A stretch of DNA of 12,975 nucleotides, from NCBI GenBank assembly GCA_009692685.1, contig SHYS01000027.1, positions 1 to 12,975 on the forward strand, in the 5' to 3' direction. A program made the translations under genes and the position numbers. This stretch comes from Dehalococcoidia bacterium. Its GTDB lineage: Bacteria; Chloroflexota; Dehalococcoidia; UBA2979. Shown one piece after another: positions 5,816-12,810 of this stretch; position 1 is the stretch's first letter; the number at the start of each line of letters is the position of its first letter. The notes under the pieces are model-generated. The model was not told where the DNA came from. It saw only the letters and a list, made by a program, of their open reading frames with translations, and did not search any database.

Positions 5816-6876
5816 AATCACCTCGACCGCGACGCCACGGAGTGGCTAGCGGCACGGCTCTGGCACGCGAGCGGGGTGGTCGTCCTCGTCACGCACGACC
5901 GCGCGCTGCTCGACGACGTAGCGCCGACGCTGCTGGTGTTCGAGGAGGGAGCGCCAACGCCGGAATGGCACCCGGGGAACTACGCCACGTGGTCAGTGGA
6001 GCAGGCGAAGCGCCGCGAGCGGCAGCGCGCCGAGTGGGAGCGTGAGGAGAAGCGCAACACGCGTCTCCGTGCCACGATCCAAGCCGCCGAGTCCCGTTCG
6101 CGCAGCATCGAGGCGTCTACGCAGGACTTCTACATCCGGAAGCGCGCGGCGAAGGTCGCGCGTACCGCCGTGCGGCTGAGGGGTCGGATGGAACGCGAAT
6201 TGGAGCGCGGTCAGCGCGTCGATCGACCAGAGGACCGTCGCGTGGGCCTCGGCGGTGCCGTGAAGTCATCACAACGTGGGGCACGTGCGGTGATCCGCGC
6301 CGCCGGCGCCACGTTCGAGCGTGGCGGGCGAACGCTATTCGTGGCAGACACGGTCATCGAACGGGGTGACCGCGTGGCGCTGCTCGGGCCGAATGGGAGC
6401 GGGAAGACCACACTGCTCACCGCGCTCCAGCCGACGGCGGCACGCTCGATGTCACGCCGAGCGCGCGTGTTGCCTACCTCGACCAGCACGGGCTCGACCT
6501 CGCGCCCGGGACGACGCCGATCGCATTGCTGCGGTCGCGTGCGCCGATGACGGAGGCGCAGGCGGCGAACGCGCTCCATCGCTTCCTGCTGGCGCCCGAG
6601 GCGATCCGAACGCCGCTGGAGCGGCTGACCCCGGGTGAACGCCGGCGCCTGGAACTTGCGGCGCTGGCGGCTTCGGAGGTGGACCTGCTGCTGTTGGACG
6701 AACCGACGAACCACCTCGACATTCCCGGGCAGGAAGCGCTGGAGAAACTACTGGACGAGTACGAGGGCACGCTGGTGTTCGCGACGCATGACCGGTACAC
6801 CGTGCGCCGCCTCGCAACGCGGGCGCTGGTCATCGAGGGTGAGCGGTTGGTGGAGGGTGAGCCGCTGACGTGGTGA
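5816..6876 (+). pseudogene. ABC-F ATPase, 5' truncated and frameshifted
   Basis: The remnant begins at NHLDRDATEWL, i.e. just after the first Walker B (normally DEPTNHLD), and continues with VVLVTHDRALLDD, the toe-type GNYATW and a charged linker helix (KRRERQRAEWEREEKR). The second ABC domain follows, with Walker A GPNGSGKTTLL, signature-like LTPGERRRLELAALAAS, Walker B LLLLDEPTNHLD and switch FATHDRYTV. ABC-F proteins act on ribosomes (translation rescue or antibiotic protection). The first ~150 residues, including the first Walker A, are missing. Around 6427-6440 the frame changes: LLTAL is in frame up to there, and GGTLDVTPSARVAYLDQ continues in another frame, consistent with loss of 1 nt or of 1 plus a multiple of 3. 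The two open segments run to 6550 (upstream frame) and to 6876 (downstream frame). If the sequence is right, the gene is dead; an assembly error is the main alternative. Confidence 0.8.
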
Positions 6877-6891
6877 GGGTGGCGACGCCGG

Positions 6892-6897
6892 TATGCT
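6892..6897 (+). promoter_or_regulatory. Putative -10 box (TATGCT), leaderless-type, for the small membrane protein
   Basis: TATGCT sits in the 15-nt sequence CGACGCCGGTATGCT (6883-6897) that is identical to the one upstream of the monooxygenase at 218-232. It ends 7 nt before the ATG at 6905, so transcription would begin at or next to the start codon. This makes 6905 a better start than the ATG at 6893, which lies inside the hexamer. Confidence 0.45.
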
Positions 6898-6904
6898 GGT
6901 CGGC

Positions 6905-7105
6905 ATGTCGCGCCTCGAACCCTTGCTAGAGGAATTCTTCATCGCCCTGGGGCTGATGACGGTGCTCGCCGTGATCGTGGCGCTGCTCTTCTGGTGGGTG
7001 ACAGGACAGTCACCCTGGCCGTACGTGGTGATCGCTGAGATCGGCGCATTCGGCTGGGGCACGGCGATGCTGGCGCTGGCCTCACCTCGAAATCGCCGTC
7101 GATGA
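6905..7105 (+). CDS. Small two-helix membrane protein, unknown function
   Basis: The 66-residue product starts MSRLEPLLEEFF and has two hydrophobic segments, about 12-33 (FIALGLMTVLAVIVALLFWW) and 40-58 (YVVIAEIGAFGWGTAMLAL), with a basic tail RNRRR. It is probably an inner-membrane protein with two helices. I do not recognise the family. The start was chosen at 6905 because the in-frame ATG at 6893 overlaps a likely -10 box. Its TGA overlaps the VanZ-like start as ATGA, so the two are probably translated together. Confidence 0.6.
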   Translation: MSRLEPLLEEFFIALGLMTVLAVIVALLFWWVTGQSPWPYVVIAEIGAFGWGTAMLALASPRNRRR

Positions 7106-7467
7106 TGCTGGTCTGGGCTGCTCGGGTGGCCGCGCTCGTTGCGGTCGCCGTCGCGTGCTACCTCACGCTGATGCCGGACCCGACGGGTGCGGGGGTGCTC
7201 CCCGATTGGGCGGGGCACCTCATCATCTTCGCGGGCGTGGGCGCGAGCTTCGCCGTCCTGCGTCGCGTATCCGGGTGGCCCGCGGCCTCGCTCATCGGCC
7301 TCGGAGCGGCGGTGGCCCTCGTGGGCGTCGGGAACGAGGTGGGTCAGGCGTTCACGCCGCGCGACCCTACGCTGAGAGATCTGGCGTTCGACCTAGTAGG
7401 CGGACTGTCCGCGCTACTGGGCGTAGACCAGATGGCGTCTCGACTCGCGGGACAGCGGACGGGCTGA
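7102..7467 (+). CDS. VanZ-like family membrane protein
   Basis: The 121-residue product has four hydrophobic segments and the conserved VanZ-type layout: PDWAGHLIIFAGVGASF (34-50), then a helix ending GNEVGQAFTPRDPTLRDLAFDLVGG (77-101), with the E-x2-Q-x-F...R...D-x3-D pattern. The VanZ family is named after a teicoplanin-resistance accessory protein, but most members are uncharacterised small membrane proteins, so no drug-resistance role is implied. The start at 7102 overlaps the preceding stop (ATGA); the next ATG at 7105 is an alternative. Confidence 0.75.
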   Translation: MMLVWAARVAALVAVAVACYLTLMPDPTGAGVLPDWAGHLIIFAGVGASFAVLRRVSGWPAASLIGLGAAVALVGVGNEVGQAFTPRDPTLRDLAFDLVGGLSALLGVDQMASRLAGQRTG

Positions 7468-7507
7468 GTGGAACGACATCGCAACGACGCGGGCAAGTCT
7501 GTCTGCC

Positions 7508-7531
7508 AGCGTACACCCGGCTGCGTACGCT
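7508..7531 (+). promoter_or_regulatory. Inverted repeat overlapping a possible -10 box upstream of the dioxygenase
   Basis: AGCGTAC (7508-7514) and GTACGCT (7525-7531) form a perfect 7-bp inverted repeat separated by 10 nt. The right arm contains TACGCT (7526-7531), the same hexamer type seen as -10 box elsewhere in the window. A dimeric regulator could bind here and cover the promoter. The start codon at 7638 would then have a 5' leader of about 100 nt. Confidence 0.35.
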
Positions 7532-7596
7532 AGACCGACACACAGAAACCTCACACCAAGTTCTGGCGCAGGCTCAAAGAACTCGGTGCACGATAG

Positions 7597-7608
7597 GTCT
7601 GGCCAGAC
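7597..7608 (+). promoter_or_regulatory. 12-bp palindrome upstream of the dioxygenase ribosome binding site
   Basis: GTCTGGCCAGAC is a perfect palindrome that ends 29 nt before the ATG at 7638. It could be an operator, or a short hairpin in the leader. Nothing else in the 170-bp gap 7468-7637 suggests a gene. Confidence 0.3.
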
Positions 7609-7637
7609 GCTCGAACCCGTGAAGGACGAAGAACCCC

Positions 7638-8451
7638 ATGGACAATGATGGCGCCCCGGTCGGCCGGATCCTGTCGCGACGCGAGGCACTGATCCTGCGC
7701 GGGTCGGCCTCCCTCGGTGCCGCGTTCCTCGCCGCCTGCAGCGACGACTCACCGATCGCGAGGGCGACGGCGAGCGTGACCGGTAGTCCTTCAGCCACCG
7801 AGGCGACCGCGACCGCTGCGGCCTCGGCTTCGGCGAGCACGACAGCGGCAGTCGCTGTGCCGTCGTGCATCGTGCGGCCCGAACTGACCGAGGGGCCGTT
7901 CTTTGTGGACGAGAAACTGAACCGCTCTGACATCCGCGTGGAGCCGTCCGACAACAGCATGATGCCGGGGACTCCCCTTGTCCTGACGGTGAACGTGGCG
8001 TCGATCGCGACGAACGCATGCAGCGCCCTTGTTGGCGCGGTCGTCGACGTATGGCAGTGCGACGCCGCCGGATGGTACTTCCGATGTGCAGGATCAGGGA
8101 GCGGACACGCGAGGGAAGAAGTTCCTGTGCGGGTCTCAGGTCACGGACGCCAATGGCAAGACGCAGTTCACGACAATCTACCCCGGCTGGTACCAGGGGC
8201 GCGCGACGCACATCCACTTCAAGATCCGGCGCTCTGTCGGGGGAAAGACCTCCGAGTTCACCTCGCAGTTCTCCTTCGACGAGGCCGTCTCGGACGAGGT
8301 GTACGCGAAAGCGCCGTATCTGAAGACAGGCACCCGCGCGAAGAACGCAACGGACGGCATCTTCCGCGAATCGTGCGGCAAGCTGACGCTCGCGCTGACG
8401 AAAACCGCGACCGGCTACGCCTCGACGTTCGACATCGGACTGCAGGCTTAG
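7638..8451 (+). pseudogene. Tat-exported lipoprotein, intradiol ring-cleavage dioxygenase-like, one-base frameshift
   Basis: The ATG at 7638 follows the SD-like AAGGA (7622-7626). The N-terminus has a twin-arginine motif SRREALIL (13-20), a hydrophobic stretch and a lipobox LAAC with Cys34, then a Ser/Thr/Ala-rich linker to about 75. The catalytic part contains RPELTEGPFFVDE, VVDVWQCDAAGWY, GSQVTDANGKTQF and TIYPGWYQGRATHIHFK. Intradiol dioxygenases bind Fe(III) with two Tyr and two His, here Tyr147, Tyr185, His191 and His193, and cleave catechols between the hydroxyls. The frame breaks directly after Tyr147: one extra T at 8079/8080 (TACTTCC). Removing it restores 270 residues with SDVQDQGADTRGKKF. 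The gene is either a sequencing error or a recent pseudogene, since no other damage is visible. Exported lipoprotein members of this group are uncharacterised, so aromatic cleavage is inferred from the ligands. Confidence 0.82.
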
Positions 8452-8471
8452 GCCGCGGGCGTCGAGGTCAC

Positions 8472-8654
8472 CTAGGCGATCGCCTGCTTCGGGCAGAGAC
8501 GGATGGCCCGATCGACCCTCCCACGCTGATCCTCGGGCACGTCATCGACGATGACCTGACCCCAACCGTCAGTGTCAATCTTGAAGACGTCCGGGACAGT
8601 AATAGCGCAGCGCCCATGGCCTTCGCACTGGTCCGGGTTGATTTCGACTCGCAT
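8472..8654 (-). CDS. Small ferredoxin (single iron-sulfur cluster), P450 partner
   Basis: The 60-residue product begins MRVEINPDQCEGHGRC and ends RLCPKQAIA. Cys10, Cys16 and Cys54 (followed by Pro) give the CxxHxxC...CP pattern. The second ligand position of a normal 4Fe-4S ferredoxin is His13, as in the 3Fe-4S or His-variant ferredoxins found next to actinobacterial P450 genes. Its task would be to pass electrons from a reductase (not in this window) to the P450. The start at 8654 lies 14 nt after the P450 stop and is preceded by GAGG-type purines. The frame is open further upstream, but those residues overlap the P450 and match nothing. The gene ends 20 nt from the stop of the converging dioxygenase. 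Confidence 0.9.
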   Translation of the reverse strand: MRVEINPDQCEGHGRCAITVPDVFKIDTDGWGQVIVDDVPEDQRGRVDRAIRLCPKQAIA

Positions 8655-8668
8655 GGCCTCGACCTCAC

Positions 8669-9951
8669 TCAGCGCGCCGGCGTGAACATCACCGGCAGGT
8701 GCTTGATGCTGTTGATGAAGTTGGAGCGCAGCCGCTCCGGCGGACCGGCCACTTGGATGTCCGGGAAGCGGCGGAACAACTCTTCGAACATCACGCCCAT
8801 CTCCTTGCGCGCAAAGCCCGCACCGAGGCAAAAGTGCTCACCGATGCCAAACGCCATGTGGTCGTTTGGCGTCCGCGTGATATCGAAGCGGTACGGGTCG
8901 GGGGAAATGTCCTCGTCCCGGTTAGCCGACGGGTACCACATGAAGACGCGGTCGCCGGAAGCGATCTTCGTGCCGCGTACCTCGTACATCCTCGGTCGCG
9001 ACGCGCGACATGTGGTGGAGTGGAAAGGTCCAGCGCAGGATCTCCTCGACCGCGCCGTCGATCAGCGACATGTCGGCCTGCAGGCGCGCGCGCTCCTCAG
9101 GGTACTCGCAGAGGGTCACGAGGCCGCCCGAGATGGCGTTCCGCGTCGTCTCATTGCCCGCGAGGATGATCAGGAAGCAGAAGGCGAAAATGTCCTGCTC
9201 CGTCAGACGTTCGCCATCGACATCGGCCTCCAGCAGGATGCTGATGAGGTCGTCCTTAGGTTCCTTGCGACGCTGGGCGAGGATCTCGGCGAAGTAACCG
9301 AGCATGCGCATTTCGCCGCTCATGCTGGTCTGGCGCTCGGCCTCGCCAGAACCTCGGATCTCCTCGGGCACCTCAGCCTGGTACTCGGGGTCGCCGGCGC
9401 CGAGGACGCTGCTGGTGAGTTCGAACATCAGCGGCCAGACGTCCTGCGGGAGGCCCATCATCCCGCAGATGACAGCGAGCGGGAGTTGTCCTCGCGATCT
9501 CCAGGACGAAGTCGCACCCATCCCTCGCTGCCACGCGGTCGAGTATCTCGTTGGTGACAGCGCGGATCTGCGGCTCCATCGCATTCACCACACGAGGGGT
9601 GAAGCCCTTGTTCACGAGACGTCGCATCTTCACGTGGCGCGGCGGGGCAATCGTGATCAGACTGACGCCGCCGTCGCCCGGTCGAGGTGGGACGTAGTCC
9701 CCGGTGTCCCGCAGCCCGGCGCCAGCGATACGCTTCGAAGAGATGAAAAGTTCGGGATGGCGCGAGACGTAGAGGATGTCCTCGTACTTCGTGAACGACC
9801 AGAAGCCATTCAGGCGCTCCGTGCCCGGATGCCACGGCACCAGCCGCTCCCGACGAAGGGTGCGAAACGATTCGTGTGCCTCGTTCTGCTCGAAGAGGTG
9901 AGCATCCTGCAGGTTGATTCCGAACGGCAGCAGTGCTGGATCGATCGGCAC
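8669..9951 (-). pseudogene. Cytochrome P450, two one-base frameshifts
   Basis: The gene starts at GTG 9951, with AGGAGGT 5 nt upstream on the minus strand. Read with two single-base corrections it gives 426 residues, a normal bacterial P450. Segment 1 (residues 1-153) contains IAPPRHVKMRRLVNKGFTPR. Segment 2 (154-321) has the I-helix oxygen-binding motif LAGNETTRNA (264-269 core) and the ExxR helix EILRW (Glu303-Arg306). Segment 3 (322-426) has the heme loop FGIGEHFCLG with Cys374. Extra bases are at plus-strand position 9492 (between EIA and GQLPLAV) and at 8987 (between TED and YEVRGTK). P450s hydroxylate or otherwise oxidise lipophilic substrates using electrons from a ferredoxin, encoded here 14 nt downstream. 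The heme-loop and substrate-entry sequences recall CYP families acting on steroids, terpenes and fatty acids, but no substrate can be assigned. With all motifs intact, sequencing error is at least as likely as true inactivation. Confidence 0.88.
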
Positions 9952-9979
9952 GGTGGACCTCCTCGGATTCGCCTACTGC

Positions 9980-10711
9980 CTACTGACAGCGGGCCAGATG
10001 CTCCTTGAGTAGCCGGTTAAACTCGTCCGGCGCTTCGAGGTTGGACAGGTGCCCGGCGCCCTCGATCACCGCGAGCGTGGCACCAGAGATCTGGGTAGCC
10101 ATCGGCTTGGTGACGTCGGCTGGGATCAGCGCGTCCGCGCTCGACGTGATGATGAGCGTCGGCACCCTGATGCCGGCGAGATCCGGGGTTGAGTCGACGC
10201 GGTCGGCCATCGCCTCCGAGGCGCGTGCGATCGCCTCGGCGGGCTGGCGCTGGATCATCGCGCGGATCGCGATGCGCAGATCGGGTGAGGCGTGCTCGGA
10301 CAGCAGCGGTGGCGGGCTCGCCGCGAGAAAGTCGTTGCCCTCCGCGCGCAACCGGGTCGCTAGGTCCGCGCGACGCTGCTTGCCGGCATCGTCATCACCG
10401 CCGGACTTCGTATTCGCGAGGACGAGGCCGGCCACGAGGTCGCGGTGTCGCCGCAGGAATGAGAAGGCGACGTAACCACCCATCGACAGACCACACACCA
10501 TGACGCGGTCAATTCCGGTGCCTCGGAGGGCCATCGCAGCGGCGTCGGCGGCAGCATCCATCCAGCCGGCACGCTCAGCCAACGGCTCGCCACCAAACCC
10601 GGGAAGGTTCACGGCGATCACCGGGCCGGCCTCGCTCAGGCCAGTGACCTGCGCTTCCCACATCTCGGCGTCGAGCGGAAAGGCATGCAGCAGCAGGATG
10701 CCAGTCGTCAT
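9980..10711 (-). CDS. Alpha/beta-fold hydrolase
   Basis: The 243-residue product is a complete alpha/beta hydrolase. The N-terminal HAFPLDAEMW (9-18) gives the oxyanion region, the nucleophile elbow is GLSMGG (Ser76), and the acid and histidine are Asp193 in SSADALIP and His221 in GAGHLSNLE. The overall look (HAFPLD, GLSMGGYVA, HLSNLEAPDEFN) recalls 3-oxoadipate enol-lactonases and related esterases, so hydrolysis of a lactone or ester is likely, but the exact substrate is unknown. The start is ATG at 10711 with AGAGGG 8 nt upstream. The gene lies 28 nt before the P450 start in the minus-strand operon. Confidence 0.88.
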   Translation of the reverse strand: MTTGILLLHAFPLDAEMWEAQVTGLSEAGPVIAVNLPGFGGEPLAERAGWMDAAADAAAMALRGTGIDRVMVCGLSMGGYVAFSFLRRHRDLVAGLVLANTKSGGDDDAGKQRRADLATRLRAEGNDFLAASPPPLLSEHASPDLRIAIRAMIQRQPAEAIARASEAMADRVDSTPDLAGIRVPTLIITSSADALIPADVTKPMATQISGATLAVIEGAGHLSNLEAPDEFNRLLKEHLARCQ

Positions 10712-10797
10712 ATTCGATCCCTCTCACACGCGGAGCGGCTCCGCGTCGTCGTCAAGTCAGTGCAGCCAGTATGCCCCCTCTGCCGTGGAGACGGGAC

Positions 10798-11742
10798 TCA
10801 GTCGGCCGAACCCGTCAAGAAGCGCCGAGGCACGTCGACGAGCATCGTCTGGATGTCCTTCTCGCTGACGCCGGACGCCCGCAGCGCGGGGACGGCGACG
10901 GTGCTGACGAAGAGGTAGCGCGTGGGGCCGGGCGAAGCCGGAGCGGGGGCACCCGCCCGAATCGGTGCGGGCGCGTAGTCATGGCCGAGCATGAGGCGGT
11001 CGACCCAGCCGCGGTCGATCAGCGCCTTCACAGTGGCATTCCGGGTCTCCCACGAAGGGCGGCCAGCCGCGCCGGGGTAACGGTCCAGCGACAGGTAGAC
11101 GCCCGTCTTGAGCATGGTTTCGAGGTAGGCGATGTCGTCCGTGTCCGCGCTGTGGCCGATGCAGATGCGCTCCATCGGAGCACCTTCCTCCTGGAAGATC
11201 TGCACCTGGCGTGAGCCGACCTGCTCCGGGGCCCAGTGGTGAGTACTGATCGGGCAGTTGGTCTGCTTCAGGGCGCGCGCGGCACCTCGAAGGATGCGCT
11301 CGCCCTCGGGCGTCACGCCGCCGATGTCGTTCGCTACCTTGATGGCGCCCGCCTTGATGCCGGTGTCCTCGATGCCCACCTGGATCTCGCGGACGAAGAT
11401 GCTCGCAATCTCGTCGAGGTCACGCGCCCAGAAGGACCGCGGCACGTCGCGCCAGATACCGGTGGCTGCGATCACGTTGACGCCAGACGCCCTCGACACC
11501 TCGCGCATGAAGGAGACGTCACGGCCGAGGTCGGGCGTGCTGAGGTCGATCACCGTGCCGATACCGCCAGCCTTCGCCTCGGCCAGCTCGCGGATGGTGT
11601 TGGCCTTCGTCAGGTCCCAGTCGAAGAGCCACGGATAGTGCTTGTTGTCCTCGCCCATCCCCACGAGCACGTGTTCGTGACTAAGCGTGACACCCAGTTT
11701 CGAGGCGTCGACTGGCCCGAGTACGGTCTCGACTGTTGGCAT
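10798..11742 (-). CDS. Phosphotriesterase-family metal-dependent hydrolase (lactonase-like)
   Basis: The 314-residue amidohydrolase-superfamily protein carries the binuclear metal site of phosphotriesterases and phosphotriesterase-like lactonases: HEH at His22/His24, the bridging Lys135 (normally carboxylated) in GAIKVA, the histidine in STHHW (168/169), His197 in IGHSADTDD, and the catalytic Asp255 in LGHDYAP. DLSTPDLGRD (67-75) and the C-terminal DVPRRFL also fit the family. A Pro/Ala-rich loop (APAPIRAGAPAPASPGPT, 257-274) takes the place of the substrate-binding loop and is unusual in composition. The natural role of most such proteins is lactone or ester hydrolysis; organophosphate activity is not implied. 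The start is ATG at 11742, preceded by GGGGAGGT on the minus strand. A start at 11793 would add 17 unmatched residues. The gene lies 72 nt after the MBL gene and 86 nt before the alpha/beta hydrolase. Confidence 0.9.
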   Translation of the reverse strand: MPTVETVLGPVDASKLGVTLSHEHVLVGMGEDNKHYPWLFDWDLTKANTIRELAEAKAGGIGTVIDLSTPDLGRDVSFMREVSRASGVNVIAATGIWRDVPRSFWARDLDEIASIFVREIQVGIEDTGIKAGAIKVANDIGGVTPEGERILRGAARALKQTNCPISTHHWAPEQVGSRQVQIFQEEGAPMERICIGHSADTDDIAYLETMLKTGVYLSLDRYPGAAGRPSWETRNATVKALIDRGWVDRLMLGHDYAPAPIRAGAPAPASPGPTRYLFVSTVAVPALRASGVSEKDIQTMLVDVPRRFLTGSAD

Positions 11743-11791
11743 GCTGTACCTCCCCGCCGGCTCTACTCCCCTGCCAGAATCCCGAGGCGGC

Positions 11792-11797
11792 ATCCTA
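11792..11797 (-). promoter_or_regulatory. Possible internal -10 box upstream of the phosphotriesterase-like gene
   Basis: On the minus strand TAGGAT (11797-11792) lies in the 72-nt gap behind the MBL gene, 49 nt before the ATG at 11742. No clear -35 is seen. It would give the downstream genes a promoter of their own within the operon. Confidence 0.25.
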
Positions 11798-11814
11798 CGC
11801 TGTCGCCCGCGCCG

Positions 11815-12669
11815 TCAGGCCTTCGGCGTCATCTCGCGGTAGACACGCCCCACGCCGTCGCCGATGCGGTCGAAGCCACGCCACTGGCCAAAGCGACCCT
11901 CGAGGGCAACACGCACGGCCTCCGTGCCGTCCGGTAGGGGGCGGCCTTCGCGGTGCGCCGCCTGAGCAGTGGTGACTAACGCAGCGATGAAGTCGCGGGC
12001 CTCCTCGAGCGCGAGCCGCGAGCCGATGGGGCCGTGACCGGAGACAAAGCGGTCGAAGGGGAGGTCGAGGATGCGGGTGTCGGTCTCGATCCAGTCGGCC
12101 ATGTAGCCATCGATCATGTAGGGGACGCCGCCGTCCTGCACCACGTCACCCGTGAACAGCAGTCCGTCATCCGGCAGGTTGATGAAGATGTCGCCGCTCG
12201 TATGCGCTCGACCGAGGTAGACGAGGTCGATGCGACGGTCGCCGAAATGTAGTTCGAGCCGCTGGTCAAAGGTAAGCGTGGGCGGAGTGATACGGACGGT
12301 CTTCATCTCCTCGGACCACTCGGTGCCTCGTGCGATGACGCCCTGCTTCCACTCCTCGCCGAGTTCCTCAAGTTCGCGGCGGCAGTTCACGTGGCCGACA
12401 ATGATGGCGTCCGTGAACTCTTCATTACCGAAGGCGTGATCCCAGTGCCCGTGGGTGTCCACGAGGTAGCGAATGGGTTTGTCGGTGATCTTACGGACGT
12501 CCGCCCGCAGGTCGCGCGCGAATGACGGCAAGCGGAGCGAATCGATGACGAGCACACCGTCGTCGCCGACGATGATCCCGGCGTTGGTCAGGCCCTCGTG
12601 GAGTCTTGCATAGACGCCTCCTGCGACCTCGACGATCTCGGTCAGCGCGCCGTTGCTCTGGCTCACCAT
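11815..12669 (-). CDS. MBL-fold metallo-hydrolase
   Basis: The 284-residue protein has the complete metallo-beta-lactamase-fold metal site: THGHWDH (His73, His75, Asp77, His78), His156 in GRAHTSGDIF, Asp175 in FTGDVV and His212 in VSGHGP. The spacing and the sequences VYARLHEGLTNAGIIVGDDGVLVID and HGHWDHAFGNEEF resemble the SoxH / quinoprotein-relay-associated group and general hydrolase members rather than true beta-lactamases. No signal peptide is visible, so it is probably cytoplasmic. The start is ATG at 12669 with GGACGGAG upstream; the frame is open to 12708, but that part has no family match. It is the first gene of the minus-strand series. Ester, thioester or lactone hydrolysis is the likely chemistry, with an unknown substrate. 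Confidence 0.88.
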   Translation of the reverse strand: MVSQSNGALTEIVEVAGGVYARLHEGLTNAGIIVGDDGVLVIDSLRLPSFARDLRADVRKITDKPIRYLVDTHGHWDHAFGNEEFTDAIIVGHVNCRRELEELGEEWKQGVIARGTEWSEEMKTVRITPPTLTFDQRLELHFGDRRIDLVYLGRAHTSGDIFINLPDDGLLFTGDVVQDGGVPYMIDGYMADWIETDTRILDLPFDRFVSGHGPIGSRLALEEARDFIAALVTTAQAAHREGRPLPDGTEAVRVALEGRFGQWRGFDRIGDGVGRVYREMTPKA

Positions 12670-12703
12670 CGCGTGCTCCGTCCTCGGCCGCCTAGCCGGC
12701 GCG

Positions 12704-12709
12704 AGCATA
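12704..12709 (-). promoter_or_regulatory. Putative -10 box (TATGCT) of the minus-strand operon
   Basis: On the minus strand TATGCT (12709-12704) lies 34 nt before the ATG at 12669, a geometry similar to the TATGCT in front of the monooxygenase gene. No convincing -35 is visible. It is the best candidate for the main promoter of the five-gene series. Confidence 0.4.
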
Positions 12710-12810
12710 CGAGGTCAGCGCGCTTCGCGGCGCTGCCCCGGACACGAGACTGTCACCTGGAGATGGGTGCCAGCGGAATGCGGTAAGCAGTTCTGCGTAT
12801 GATGCGGCCA

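Noticed and set aside
5578..6045. A single 155-residue DinB-like gene running on to the stop at 6043-6045
   Set aside because: After about residue 80 the frame is Arg/Ala-rich nonsense, while a different frame carries clear ABC-F sequence. The continuation is out-of-frame read-through.
7468..7533. 21-codon ORF starting GTG directly after the VanZ-like stop
   Set aside because: It has no Shine-Dalgarno, no conserved features, and its 3' end overlaps the inverted repeat and -10-like box. It is probably chance.
8079..9492. Programmed +1 frameshifting as explanation for the three +1 lesions in the dioxygenase and P450 genes
   Set aside because: The three sites share no slippery sequence, stop codon or stimulatory structure, and needing it twice in one P450 is implausible. 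Sequencing error or mutation is simpler.
11815..12669. True metallo-beta-lactamase (antibiotic resistance)
   Set aside because: There is no signal peptide, and the surrounding sequence resembles general MBL-fold hydrolases in a catabolic setting.
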